The notes under the pieces: generated by a model | The model's input: only the letters and a program-made list of their open reading frames with translations | Told to the model about the DNA's origin: nothing | Database searches by the model: none | In this document: positions 1-12,284 of the stretch, piece after piece | Layout of the letters: the number at the start of each line of letters is the position of its first letter | Position numbering within the stretch: position 1 is the stretch's first letter | From: Tubiluchus corallicola | Taxonomy: Eukaryota; Priapulida; Priapulimorpha; Priapulimorphida; Tubiluchidae | NCBI GenBank assembly: GCA_030141605.1 | Contig: JAQGDQ010002375.1 | Span: 372,001 to 436,000 of the forward strand | Length of the DNA: 64,000 nucleotides | Reading direction: 5' to 3' | Translations under genes and position numbers: made by a program

Positions 1-3000
1 GACATCCTAGAACGCATTTTATTGTAATTAAAGGAAAGGTCCAGCCTTTTGGGAAGTTAGGCTTATTTCAATGTTCGCTACATTGTTAGAAAATATTAGA
101 AAGATTTATTAATAAAAGCCCGATAAGAGTCTCGTGTAACTAGTAAAATCACTTTAAAATCGCCATTATTTCACGCTTGGGGACTCCCATTTTGGATGCC
201 TATTTTTCCACCAATGACGTCGTTCAACGGCTCAATTTCTATCAAAAGAGATTTAACATATAAGAAGTTTTATAAAAAAGTATATGGCAAATTTTGCGGT
301 ATTTGTGTATGACCACCTGGCAAGCTGCAAAAATTATGAATTAGTTTAAGTCTGTTTAACGGAAATCCTCGACGCGCTTATGAAAAGTCACAAAGTCCAC
401 CAGTTACGTCATAATTTTCAAGTGAATAGCGGCTAACATAACGGCTGAAAATTTCCATACAGCTTTTTGTATAAATAACTTTTGCATGAAATTTCTTTGT
501 TATATTTTTGTAAGTTTAAGTGATATCAATAAAATAAACCCAACACGCTAGGTGACTTGTCCTTTTCCTTAATATAACTTCCCTATTTGATGGCATTCTG
601 TAAAAAAATTAGTCGCGCGATTTTGATGGCATTAGAATTAAGAGTGTACTAATGTTCACCTGGCATGCCCTTTATTATATTCACTTGATAGGCAGCCTGC
701 AGTCCAGTTAAGCCAGGAAACTCAATGAAGTATAGTAACTACTTACTGCTAAGACCAGCTAGTCCTTATACAGTACCAATCTTTTTCGAAAATTTAAATT
801 TGAAAAGTAATTTGGCTTTACCCACCTAACTCTGGCAGACGTGTGTTTCGTTACGGGCACTATGTGAGACTCACTCATATATAATGATTACATAACATTT
901 TTTTAGTCGTTGGACATGTTTCACTCCCACCCTTCTATGTTACAGTTGCTAGGTGCCTGGCCGAGTAAAGTTACATTGAATAAATCATTAGCACTCAAGC
1001 GCATCTCACGTCTATATTACCTTTCCCTTTCAACTTTCTTAGAATAGCATGAGAAGCAGATTAGTCGAGTTTTCAAACAGCTCTTTATGCTTGGCGAAAA
1101 CTGTCTGATCAACTTATGGACATAATCAAAAACGCGACGGCGACCATACCCTTGGATGGTCCTTGAACGCAGAAGTGTCACAATTTACAAAACATGCAGG
1201 TGAAAAGCTCCTCTGCCAACGTTATTTTGCTAAGAGGTTGCAAATAACGTAAATAACTCCCAGGGATGCGCAAGATGATCCTGCAGGGTTTTTCTTGTTA
1301 TATTTCTAAACAAAAACTCATCCATAATGGGGAAAAAAGCTTATGAAACCGTGTGAAAAGGGCTGAATCTAAGACTCCATAGCTATACATAATCTAAGCT
1401 ATACATAAGCTACGGTAACTAGAAAGTAATCTAGTACACAGAAAATCGCCGTTTACTATTGCTCTCTACACCACAAGACTATCAGTTACTGGGCTAAGAT
1501 ATTCACCAATCAATTAGCTAGCAATTAGTTCATTCAAAGACACGTGTTAATTGCGATTAACCAGCATTAAAACATCTTACTGCGTAAGTTAATTGCCAGC
1601 TAATTGATTAATTAATTAACTAAATGGTAACACTCGTGCAACGGATAAGTGCACTGTTTGGTTGTCTGCTTGCTTTGACCGTGTGGACACATATCTCAGG
1701 TGCTTAGAGCGAGCAGGCGTAATCCACTGGTCTCGGGTTCAATCCCCGATGTACTCAATGGCTCACAATATTTCAGCATCAGTTCTTTACAGCTTCATTA
1801 TTCTTTAATATAAACCAAGGTTTATATATCTCTTTGAGCGAAGATGTGGCAAATCAGTTTACAACACCAACACTGCCACAACATTTGAAACTTTAGCAAA
1901 ACTGTCTCTGGTAAGCCCCAAGTTGGGTGATAGCACGATTCATCTCAAAGTTCATATAGCAGTTTTTTCGTGAAAAATATGTTTGTGATTAAAATCCTTA
2001 CAGAGATTTTAGAAAGGGTCCTAACTGTCTAGCTGGAATTGCAAATATCGAATGATCGAAAAACAGTTTCACTGTTTCGCAGCATAGCAAAAACTGTAAA
2101 ACAACTGATATTTTAACTCAATGAAACTTCATTTTTAGCACAAATTTTACAATTGAGCAAATTCGTGTAATGGGTGTATACTGATATTCTATATTCTATC
2201 TTAACAAATCGATTATTCGACCTTGAATGAACCTTGAGGTCACATCTGGGCTAGTGCCTCAGCTTTGTTACCTTAACACATCTGACAAATTGTAAGGTCC
2301 TTATACCAATTTACTAGTGTCTGATTTGGGGTCAACCTTGCAATCTCTGCATCAACGAACACTTGTTACAACATTAAGTGTATTCAGTGGAAGATGCTCT
2401 CAGATGTCTCGCCATTGGTTCTCAAATGCTGACACTGTTCGAAGTACGTATTCGTTTCTCAGCTGTTTCTCATTGTTTTACTTTGGACATCGTTGTTTTA
2501 CGTTGTCTTATAATTTTTATGCAGGACAATTGCTTATATCAGGTGGAGCAAAAAAATGTGCCGAAGTTTTGATCACGATAGTATAAGAAGAAACTAACAC
2601 AGTAGCTTGAAACTTGCCATACTGACGTTACAGACGCTCATGGATAAACACAAAAGACCTTAGGTCATGTCCTTGATTTTTCCAGAGACACAGAAGTTTT
2701 AAATAAAAAAGTGAAAAATTTTGGAAAAACTTTTGTCAATATTATTAAATTTTACAGCATGTGCTCTATGTACCCACCATTTTCTCACTGGAGACTAGAG
2801 AAAGGCAATTTTTCATTCATTTGATACAGTTTCTTGCTTCTTTAATGCTTTTTGCATAATACGATTCGGTGTAGCCGTCGTACACTTCTTTAAGGGAATT
2901 CCAAATACCACAATCCAGTGGATTAAGTCCCCTTTTTCTTAACAATGAATCGTTACCAGTGCTTTATTTTCTGTGATAAAGGCCATGATGTAAACTGACT

Positions 3001-4009
3001 GCTTTCTTTATTGTTTCCCTGGCATGTAATGTGTTACTTTATACGTCAACGTTGTAGTTTTTCAATTGATGATTAGCTGACAGAGTGATTTAAGTTTTCC
3101 GGATTTAAGTTTTTGGTCATAACTTAAATACAACTAAAACGATAAAATTGTAACTTTCACAGTCAAAAATAGATGTATCGTAGTGCCAAACTGTGAAATT
3201 TCAACTTTGCAGGACACTAATTTCTGCTGTTATTGGACTCTAAACTTCGGCACATTTTTCTGTGCCACCCGATATAATCAATTTTGGCCATTAAAATTTT
3301 TTTGAAACAACACAAGTCTTCCTTTTATACAGGATATAAATAAAGCTTTTCGTGATTCTGCGTTCTTCTGTGCGATGCTGTTATTCCTGTAAGAAACTTC
3401 GTTACATGCTTCTGACTGTAAAGCTGCGTGACAAGACTTATGAACGTGAATTTTGTCCAATCAAAGCTTACATATTTCTCCAAATTTAGTCAAACTGGCT
3501 GTAAAAAAACTTAATTAGGCGAGAAGCCGCCGTGATGACTTAGCCAAATTCAATGAAAAGAGCGCTCACTCGCAAAAAGCTCTGCGTTCTTCTTCCAGAC
3601 CACAATCTACACACGCTACTTGTGCTAAAGCGGTTAAAGCTTAGAGAGATTGTTAAAGTAGAATGAGGCTATTAGCTTAACAGCACCTCCGGGAGAAAAA
3701 GAGAAAACTTCTGGGGGAAATATCGGCAAATGAAGCGTATCAATGATTGTAATCTTTGGATTTAGAAAACAGTTTCCTAGAAAAGTGGGATGAATGGCAC
3801 ACAAATGATATTATCCCATTCAGTAATAGTCCCGGGACAATTCTTATTAGGGCAAAAAACAAGCGTAGAGAAAAATACCAAATCCTTGTCAGGATAATGC
3901 ATTTAGTTTGACTTCTGAGAAAGGGGGGTATTTTATAATTCCAGCACTAAGTGCAGTTTAACTTCCCCCATGGCGCTAGTACCAATATGGATTTTTCCAC
4001 CCCAGCGCC
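1..4009. other. AT-rich stretch without supported gene
   Basis: No reading frame here looks coding. The few 60-90 codon frames have AT-driven hydrophobic or Lys/Asn-rich composition and no flanking splice signals. A tRNA-like promoter relic near 1.69-1.76 kb is listed separately. Nothing else is recognisable. Confidence 0.6.
1689..1762 (+). repeat. tRNA-like relic (SINE head or pseudo-tRNA)
   Basis: The segment ends in a good box B (GGGTTCAATCC at 1735-1745) inside a T-arm-like TCGGGTTCAATCCCCGA. A weak box A-like stretch lies about 40 bases earlier. No complete cloverleaf can be drawn, so it is more likely the head of an old tRNA-derived SINE than a working tRNA. Confidence 0.35.
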
Positions 4010-4465
4010 AGTTCCAACAATCGAATCCAGTGAAACTAGAGACTTATAGTTATATATGGATCTCCTAAAGAGTCAATGCCAACAATTTGATGCAGTGAAA
4101 CTAAGGGCTTATATATGGATCTCCCAAGGAGTCAATGCCAACAATTTAATGCAGTGAAACTAGGGGCTTATATATGGATCTCCCAAGGAGTCAATGCCAA
4201 CAATTTAATGCAGTGAAACTAAGGGCTTATATATGGATCTCCCAAGGAGTCAATACCAACAATTTAATGCAGTGAAACTAGGGGCTTATATATGGATCTC
4301 CCCCAAAACGTCAATATCAACAGTTTAGTGCGCTGAAACTACGGGCTTGCATACGTGTCTCTCAAGGCGTCAATGCTAAGGTTAAACTAGGGGCTTATCT
4401 ATGGGTCGCCCCCAAAGTGTCAATACCAACAATTTAATGCGATGGAACTAGAGGCTATATAATAT
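4010..4465. repeat. 59-bp tandem repeat (about 7 units)
   Basis: A unit of 59 bp is repeated in direct tandem. Each unit contains the core GTCAATGCCAACAATTTAAT followed by GCAGTGAAACTA and TTATATATGGATCTCCCAAGG. The central four units (about 4070-4300) are nearly identical. The outer units are degenerate, and one near 4370 carries an internal deletion. It is non-coding; no open frame persists because 59 is not a multiple of three. Confidence 0.9.
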
Positions 4466-5179
4466 CTTTTCACAAAATTCGCGAAATACGCCATTTTGCG
4501 AATTACTTATCTGGCTAAGATCATCCATTAGTTGAAGATGTGCAGCCACAGCAAGTCGGCCGCTTTTAAAGAGAAATTTCCAAACTATACATAAGTTACG
4601 CTATAAGAACGTTCAAACTACTGCAACTTGACTGATCAAAAAGTCATTCTGGACGTTAATTGCAAACTGCCTGTTGGAAAACATTAACAGATCGTTAGAA
4701 CACGCATTTACATAACCAACGCTGCCGATCCGAAGAAATGCTGTGCAAATTGTTGCCAGCAAAAACCTGTCAATTCAATGCGGCAAAAACAACTTTTATC
4801 TCAACACGAATTTAATAACCCGAAGAAGTGCCGAAGCCACGCTGGCACGTGCAAACTTTAGCAGCTCCTAATCTAAACTGAACTCATCTAACTACTGAAA
4901 CATTAACAGGGTTGTTAAACGCGCGTGAATGTCTTCATCAGCAGTAAAATCGCAGTATTCTGGTGTAATTAAACAGTAATGCGTGTATTATTGAAGACAG
5001 AACGATGTGACGCTTCCCGTTTAATTACATCATTGTATCTTAAACGCTCACCAGCTCACAAGGACGTTTGATAATTTCGTAAACTTGGAGTACAGAAAAA
5101 TTTAATACTGATCTTTTTGTCGAAAATTATCAAGTGAGATGTGGCTAAACGAAGGTAGGAACGGAGGAGTGGATAAGCG

Positions 5180-5425
5180 AATGAATGAACGAAAGAATGA
5201 ATGAATGAATAAAAGGAGGATGGATAAATTTTGAATGAATAATGAATGAATTAATTAATTAATGAATTAATGGATGAATGAATGCATGAACAAACAAATG
5301 GAAAGATGATGAATGGATCGATAAATGAATGAATGAATGAATGAACGAACGAACATATATGTATATATACATATACATAAAAGGATTACTCTATGAATGA
5401 ATGAATGAATGAAACAAACGAATGC
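5180..5425. repeat. GAAT/TGAA microsatellite tract
   Basis: Interrupted tandem GAAT units run across about 245 bp. They are broken by TTAATTAATTAATGAATTAA-type stretches and by a palindromic ATATATGTATATATACATAT block near 5355. It is simple-sequence DNA with no coding content. Confidence 0.9.
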
Positions 5426-6452
5426 ACGAAATGAAGAAACGCCTGAATTACATCCAGGACTGAAGTTTATTGAAAAGTGCTACGGCAACTTAGCAACAGC
5501 TTGACTTGGTAGCAGACCTACCACCGCACTACTGATCTACATTTAACTCCCACGCTTTCTATAAACCATCTTCAAGCGTTCACTGTTGTCGTTTCTCTCC
5601 TCAATGTTCACGCTACGGCACCTCTTAGCAGTTAAACGGGCAGATTATGTAAATGGCTTCATTTGTTTTCAGCGCAATTACGCGTGTATTTATTTTGCTC
5701 TCTCTAATGGCAGTGATCGATGGCTGAGTTCAGCAATAACAGTAATTCTTCGCCCTTACATCCCTATTTTAGGTGCTGTGTTGCCAGTCATTCTACGATG
5801 ATTACGGTTTTCATTAAACGCTAACAATGTGACATTTATTACAAGTTAAGTCATCCTATATCTATAAATTCAGAAAGCATGACACTGGAAGTAACCGCTG
5901 GAAAACATTTATTAATTAAATGAGACTAACTGGTTATCATAGGACTTTAGGAGTCTTGGGATAGCTATCTAAATAGATGTAAATTTCTCCACAGACTATA
6001 TCTATTATATTTTTATCTACTATATTTTTTATCTATCTTTTTATCTACTATATTTAGCAGATGGCACTATTTCCTACATCTACATTCTAAGAAGGAAATC
6101 TTTAATTGATACCTTTGTAAATATTGTAAAGGAAAATTTTATTATAGATAATTATTATTATTATCTTGCAATGGTTAAATGTTAAATTAATCTACAAAAT
6201 TTAGTTCATTTTATTGCTATATTGAAAATTTCAATGATATAGTTCATAACAAACTAAGCATAGATGTAATCACATAGATGCAATACACTTTATAATCATT
6301 ATGATAAATATCCGTTCTAGGTTAGTTAGCGATTTGGCATATTGCACAATGATTTTTTTATTTATAGTGCAATTATATTTTTTTGATTATAATTTTTGAC
6401 AATTTTAGTAACAACATATTAGGAAATATACATATTTAAAATTGTATTATCA

Positions 6453-6455
<3 letters not shown>
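5426..6455. other. No gene seen
   Basis: AT-rich DNA containing a run of related TATCTACTATATTT-type motifs near 6000-6060. The 71-codon frame at 5586-5801 begins at TTG and has no homology that I recognise. Confidence 0.5.
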
Positions 6456-6517
<62 letters not shown>

Positions 6518-6548
6518 CGTGCGTATGTCTGTGTGAGTGTATGTGTGT
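6456..6548. repeat. GT dinucleotide microsatellite
   Basis: About 27 uninterrupted GT units are followed by GTGC/GTGT-type degenerate units ending near 6548. It is a pure simple repeat. Confidence 0.95.
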
Positions 6549-6628
6549 GGTGTACTAATAATTAATTTCAACATTGTCTGCAACTAGAGGCTCATTTATG
6601 TAAATATGTATTTTAAAATTAAAAATTA

Positions 6629-6659
6629 ATCATCATCATCGTCGTCATCATCATCATCT
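6629..6659. repeat. CAT trinucleotide repeat
   Basis: A short CATCAT run interrupted by GTCGTC. Simple sequence. Confidence 0.85.
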
Positions 6660-7644
6660 ACATCAACAAGAAATCCAACAACAACTAAAGACTCTTACAA
6701 TTCACTATCTGCTGCCAGAAACAAAGGTATAGAAAAAAGAATTCATTATCTAACAACGCATATATTAACAGGAAGTTTACCATAAGGATAATAACGGAAA
6801 CGAACATTAGCGATGAATATGTTATCTTAGAGCAAGGACGCTAGCAAAGACAACGAAAAAAACTTGATTTCTTACATACCAACATGACAAGCATAAAGAA
6901 CCTAGATACAAAACACTTCTTCACAAAAAACAATCTCATCACACTGTATGACGAATTAATAAAAAAACTAATTTGAAACTTTCGTTACGTAATTTCAAAA
7001 CATTGGCAAGCGTCTTGCAGCAGCAGCAGTTGATTCAGATTTGTGAAATGCCATGCATATTATTCACAATCATCAAGGGACAGTGCCACATTATTTATAG
7101 TCAAGTATCAACTCAATTTCATTTACTAACAAGAGACTTTTAATTAATTGAAAAGACGACGTTCAATCTCGAGGCTCATAATTCTTGTCTTTAGTGGCAC
7201 ACGGCTCCCAATGGAAAACACGACATTGTTAAATTGAAAACCTGTTTAATCGCAAGCGGATTGGAAGATTCGAAAGTTTATTACTTTTTTGTGACGAAAT
7301 GTGCTGCTCATGCGATTCACTTAGAAATGATCATCGTCATTTAATGATGGAAATGATATACAATGATGGCTGCACCTGCGAAATATATACTTCATGAGGG
7401 CTAAGAAAATTACAAGTAACTGAAATATGAAAAAATGAAATGAAATGAGATGCACACAGTAATAGTCTCGAAATTGCAGATCATCATACAGGCGAAGGAG
7501 TTTCAATCAGAAATAAAAAGTACCAAAGAAATGATGAATATTCTCTTAATTGGCTTAAAATCAAATGAAGAACAAATTTTCTAGGTCGTATGCGCATTAT
7601 TTTGTGAATTGTTTGCTGTCTGGTTTTATGGTTTCTTTGATACG

Positions 7645-7742
7645 TAGGGTTGTAGCCGAGTGGTCACAGTATTTCTTTATCAAGTAAAGTTACACAATGC
7701 TGAGGCTGGTTTGGTAATGAATGAGTGACCGTTGGGTTCAAT

Positions 7743-7752
<10 letters not shown>
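7645..7752 (+). repeat. tRNA-like SINE head
   Basis: A box A match (TAGCCGAGTGGTCA at 7653) resembles Leu/Ser-type tRNAs. A box B-like GGGTTCAAT lies about 80 bases downstream, which fits type II tRNA spacing. The same box A string recurs at 20.94 kb. The arms do not pair well, so a SINE relic is more likely than a working tRNA. Confidence 0.4.
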
Positions 7753-7783
<31 letters not shown>

Positions 7784-7788
7784 CTCTC
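7744..7788. repeat. CT dinucleotide microsatellite
   Basis: About 18 CT units with one GCTCTCTC interruption. It directly follows the box B of the tRNA-like element, so it may be the SINE's simple-repeat tail. Confidence 0.9.
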
Positions 7789-10190
7789 CTTAAAGCTTAC
7801 ATTATTTAAGGATGATGCATTCACTTTTGCTATTCAGTTTGGTACTTTTGCTACTCTTAGAATTAGATGGTTAACATTGATAATGATTTAAGTTCCAGTC
7901 CAGCCACAAGCATCCACAGTAAGTACGCGATGGCTGCACTGCTTTGAATGCTGGATTCCACCTTGGAAACCAACAAATTGCATAAAAAATCCTCTCGTAC
8001 TTAACTGTAATTCAGCTCAATTGTTGACTACGTAAACAGCTTGTGAAAACAGCTATGGCAGGTGCAAGCCTATACAACAACTTTCCTACCCATATGCAGC
8101 AGCAGCTACACAGGAGGAGAATAAGAATACAATACAAAATGACATTTGTAATATATTATTCATGTAGCTGAGGACACATAACTTGTCCTTGCCGCACTCA
8201 ATAAACATGATGGTATTGACATGCTGACAGGCTTGGTCTATCCAACAATATGAAGCTGGGTTTTTTTATTGTGTGGAGAATTCATATTATCCCACGTCTT
8301 TTTCAATTATTTAACTGAGTGCAAATCCTATCTATGTAATAAAACTGAAAGTCTATAGGGGGCACAGACACAAACAAGCGATGCTTTATATTCTACAGCC
8401 AGAAAACAGATACTCTCATTAAATATTAAAACAATTTTGCATAAGGTGAGCTTATGTAAAGCTATAGCGGGTAAATGGGCATGCTGTCCCGATGTTATTT
8501 GATGTAATAATTGAAATAAATTTAGAATTAAATTATAAAATCATTTTTCTTTTTTCAACTTGAATTCCTTTTTTCAACTTGGACCAGACCAAGGAAATTT
8601 GAAAGTTGATTATTTGTGTTCATTTGATATTGGACAAATGTCTTGCCACAAATACCAAAGCATCAACAACCTTGAGTCTATCTAATCTTGAAGGCAACTC
8701 GTATAGTAAATGACATTGTGCGTAATGTGTAACATGATTCTAGATTAAAAGAAACTTTAAATGTAACTCAGAAATAATGTTAGAGATATTTCATTAGCTA
8801 CATTTGAAATCATGGAAGTTACTGATTTAATACTTTTATAAGGAAGATTAGCAATTGCTCTGCTAATGTTAAATCCTTTCTTTTCAAAAGATACTGTTGA
8901 ACCTTCTATTGTAGTTCACTGTGGGTTAATTTCGACAAATATGTTCTAGGGAAACTTAGGGTGTCATACAACAAAAGTATAAGGAAACTTTTTAAACTTA
9001 AATATGATTGTAGTGCATCTCAGATGTGTGTAGTTTTATCTCTTGCACATTTTATACATACACGACACAAGTGTTTTTATAGTCTGCTTATCCGAATTCT
9101 GCAATCTGGTAATGCTCTGACGGCAAATAATGCAAGTGATTCTGATGTGCGGTATAATTCAATTTTTTTTTGCTTGTGGGCATCCTTTTTATTTGGTGTG
9201 GGTAGCTTCCTATGTTTGTTGTGGTTGCATGTAATTAGCAGAGTTAGAATTTTGTGTGTTTGTGTATGTGAAATAACATTTTTAGTGTATTATGTGGCAA
9301 TTTTAATTACAAGGCGAAATGAAGTGAAAATTGAATTAAATTAATTGCCTCAAAATTGCACATTTTGATGATATGAGTGACACTGCTGAACGTTGGGGCA
9401 TTTGTTTGCACATTTAGCAACTCTTTACATTATAAACTTTCAATACTTTCGATAACACAAAAAATAATAGCCTTCAAGAGGTGGTTTAAATCAGATCATT
9501 TTGTAAAAATGGAGCCTGGTTGTCAACACTATGATTAATCAGCAGCGTTATGTAAGCAAATACTGCGACAAGTATTTTGTCCTGTACAACAATAGAATAC
9601 CCAAGTTTGGGTTTCAGTTCTGTTTGCTAGTAATTACCAGTTTACCACGTAAGATCTCGGCTAATCAATAAGCTTTTGTGAGGTAAAAGCGAAATCATTT
9701 GCCAAGTAATGTACTCCTGCAATATGCCAGCCTGATTGCTTTGAACGAGCACTGCACTAAAGGGTACCCAATAATACCTTATTAGAAAGACATATTATTT
9801 GTAGGTAGATAAGGGAATAAATGCATTTGTGCTAATCACGAATCAAATCTCGATGCGTATTTGCAGTCCCTAATTAAGCTTAATAGCCAGAACCCTTTCA
9901 CTGTCTATTATTCAAATATATGCCGAAAATTGCGAGATTGCAGCTATTGGCTCAACTGCATTAGTGAATTCCAGTGATATATTCCCACAGGAGCAAAAAG
10001 AACATGTAAACAAACACCAGTAAGCAAAAGGACAAGCTTCACGCGGATGATAACCGGTTTGGTGTGCTTCGTTTAGGACATAGTCCAGGTATAGCAGCTT
10101 AAGTACTTCAATACTTATTTCCAAGGTGGTCCCGCTTATTATTATCCGCACGTTACTTCGATAAACCCACGTGTTTCGTCGAACAACCAT
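7789..10190. other. No supported gene
   Basis: This is intergenic AT-rich sequence. A 127-codon + frame (8961-9344) begins at GTG and has no splice context or known motif; its composition is that of AT-rich DNA. A 92-codon - frame ends at 9912 and is likewise unsupported. Confidence 0.5.
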
Positions 10191-10204
10191 ATGTTAAGTC
10201 TTTG

Positions 10205-10285
10205 GTATGACTCGGTCGAGAGTTGAACCCTCGACCTACTGGGTGGGAAACAAGCATGCTACCACAGAGCTATGCCATCTGGTAT
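10205..10285 (-). repeat. tRNA-like sequence on the minus strand
   Basis: Read on the minus strand, it has box A TAGCTCTGTGGTAGCATGC and box B GAGGGTTCAACTC within a pairing TCGAG...CTCGA arm, and is about 72 nt long in total. The anticodon-loop region reads TTCCCAC, as in a Gly(CCC)-type tRNA, but the anticodon and acceptor stems pair poorly. It is therefore a tRNA pseudogene or SINE head. Confidence 0.45.
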
Positions 10286-10927
10286 AAAGCAAGGGTAGTC
10301 AGTGTCTAAATAACGGGTGTGTTGTGGAAAGCGGGACAATACAACAATTTTATCTTGTATGTATGACTTATGCATTCTAATATAATTAGTATGTGTAAAA
10401 ACGACAAGAACTACATTTAGTGGCTTGTCAATGCTACTACCGTTAGTGCAGTACTTCGTTCATAACTTCCTACGATAACATTAGTACAGGCACATGCAAT
10501 GACATTTACGTTTGCTAGGCACCTCTTAACACAGAATTTTAATAGATATTTGCAAAAATTTAAAGAAATGTAGATTTCTGAACACACAATCTTGCAATTT
10601 TACGAATTATGGCAATACTGCTTTTTAATGTTTGATGTATCGCTTCTGTGTGCTGTGATCTCATTATCATTTAGCTTCTTGTCATACTGTATTGTATTAT
10701 ATATATTCCATTATAAGTTTGAATTGTGTATGTATAAATATGTGTCATTGTGTTACTTGTTTTTATCAATAAACTTATTATTGTTGTTATCAATTTCAAG
10801 TCTCTTTTTCAGTATAATATTTCTCACAGTAAGAGGAGTTTAAAGACAAACGTTAACAACTCTGCATTATTATAGTGCATAGCATGATAAATGTGAATAG
10901 TCTGAAGTGCATATAATTTACACATAC

Positions 10928-10945
10928 CAATTGTTTTTTTTCCAG
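10928..10945 (+). promoter_or_regulatory. Candidate 3' splice site in receptor 5' UTR
   Basis: A TTGTTTTTTTTCCAG pyrimidine tract and AG precede the receptor coding region by about 150 bases. This suggests that the mRNA leader is spliced even though the coding region is one exon. The donor was not identified. Confidence 0.35.
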
Positions 10946-10973
10946 GAAAACCAGGAAGTGCTAACTGCTGACT

Positions 10974-11042
10974 ATGAATTCAGTTTCATCGCAGTCAAAA
11001 TCAAAATCAAAGATGAAGGGCAAAAAGATTTCAAATTCCTGA
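10974..11042 (+). CDS. Upstream ORF (22 codons) in receptor leader
   Basis: This short ATG-to-TGA frame lies 54 bases before the receptor ATG. Its product would be very Ser/Lys-rich, with a repeated SKSK pattern. If the leader includes it, scanning ribosomes would meet it first and it could lower translation of the receptor. Nothing shows that it makes a functional peptide. Confidence 0.25.
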   Translation: MNSVSSQSKSKSKMKGKKISNS

Positions 11043-11096
11043 AAGATTTTGCATAAAACCTATTTGTGTGCAGAACAATTTTATAAAAACGCAACA

Positions 11097-12284
11097 ATGG
11101 AACTAGCACAAGGTGCAATACATGATATCAATGAATCAGTTGAATATGAATCAGTTGAATATGAATACGTTTATATGGATGATGTTGAATATCGAATAAA
11201 AGTGAATAATGCAACTTTCATCATTTATCGTATATTAATGCCGATAGTGCTTGCTCTTGGTGGAATAGGCAATACTTTGAATATCATTGTTCTTTGGAAA
11301 AGTCGTGATTTGAATGCTTATTTGTCGTACATTTATCTTCGTGGCGTGGCTATAGCTGACTTCTCTGAAATTATTTTTCAGTGTGTGTTTCTTGCCACTG
11401 TCCTTTGCACAGCAGAAGTTGATCGAAGCATACATCTAGTTCGTTATTATGCTCATGTGAATCTTGTGTTTTTGAATTCGTTTGCCTGCGCAAGCAACCT
11501 GCTGGTGATGATGGTGACAATAGACAGATTTGTACTAACGTGTTATCCGATCAGATCACTTAGAATTCGCACAAAGGTAATGGCAAGAGTTACAGTGTGT
11601 GTCATGTTTGTAATAGCATTTGTGGTACACATTCCAGACACGTTTCAGTACAAGGTTGAAGCGGCTCATAGCATGGGCATTCACAATAAAACATTTTTCC
11701 GAGACGTACGAAATGAAGAGCTGTTTGAAACAGTTGGTTACGGACACGTGTGGCCCTGGATCGAAGTCATCATCAGCAAAATAGCTCCTATTATTTGCGT
11801 CCTTGTGCTTAACCCGCTCATACTGCGGACATACAGATCAAGCCTAAAGCAACGCACATCACTAACAAAGAGGCTGGAGTCAAATGCTGATGAAAAGCAC
11901 CGTCAGTCACAAGAGCGCAGTATGACGACTCTGCTTGTATCTATTTCAATGGTTTTTGTTATTTGTACCATTCCTGCTACAATACTTCGTCTGGCAGACC
12001 ATGGCGCACCGAAAGAGACACTGTCCAATAACGCGCCATACGACATATTTAGACATACGGCCAATCTCCTGGAGGTTATCAACTTCTCTGTCAATTTCTA
12101 TATGTACAGTATGACGAATGCAACCTTTAGGCGCAGCTTTAGGCAGATATTCGTCAACCGTTTCCGTCGCCAGCAGGAGGAATACACAACACAGCCATCG
12201 TCCACATGGCGCTCAAAAGGCGAAACCATGAATACTGTAAAATACACTCTGAATGGTAACTCGGCAGAAGTCGCTTGCCTCTGA
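11097..12284 (+). CDS. Divergent class A GPCR, probably neuropeptide-type
   Basis: This uninterrupted frame of 395 codons encodes a seven-helix plasma-membrane receptor. The open frame extends upstream to 11049, but only by a TTG; the ATG at 11097 has a good context (ACAATGG) and is chosen as the start. Helices lie at about residues 43-67, 78-103, 118-143, 163-180, 222-244, 277-300 and 320-338. Class A landmarks are N59 of the GN pair in helix 1, D88 in helix 2, DRF (143-145) in place of DRY, P231 in helix 5, P293 in helix 6 and NFYMY (333-337) in place of NPxxY. N-glycosylation sequons are at N12, N38 and N197. The helix 7 and tail pattern (NFSVNFYMY ... FRRSF) resembles FMRFamide- and other peptide-type receptors, but the ligand cannot be named. 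Oddities are no Cys at the top of helix 3 and none in loop 2, a CTIP instead of CWxP, and a Tyr/acid-rich N terminus with a 15-bp duplication. G-protein signalling is inferred from the family. Confidence 0.9.
   Translation: MELAQGAIHDINESVEYESVEYEYVYMDDVEYRIKVNNATFIIYRILMPIVLALGGIGNTLNIIVLWKSRDLNAYLSYIYLRGVAIADFSEIIFQCVFLATVLCTAEVDRSIHLVRYYAHVNLVFLNSFACASNLLVMMVTIDRFVLTCYPIRSLRIRTKVMARVTVCVMFVIAFVVHIPDTFQYKVEAAHSMGIHNKTFFRDVRNEELFETVGYGHVWPWIEVIISKIAPIICVLVLNPLILRTYRSSLKQRTSLTKRLESNADEKHRQSQERSMTTLLVSISMVFVICTIPATILRLADHGAPKETLSNNAPYDIFRHTANLLEVINFSVNFYMYSMTNATFRRSFRQIFVNRFRRQQEEYTTQPSSTWRSKGETMNTVKYTLNGNSAEVACL

Noticed and set aside
8961-9344. 127-codon + frame
   Set aside because: It begins at GTG and has AT-driven composition, no domain, no splice or promoter context. 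It is treated as a chance frame.
10205-10285. Functional tRNA-Gly gene
   Set aside because: Boxes A and B are present, but the acceptor and anticodon stems do not pair well enough.
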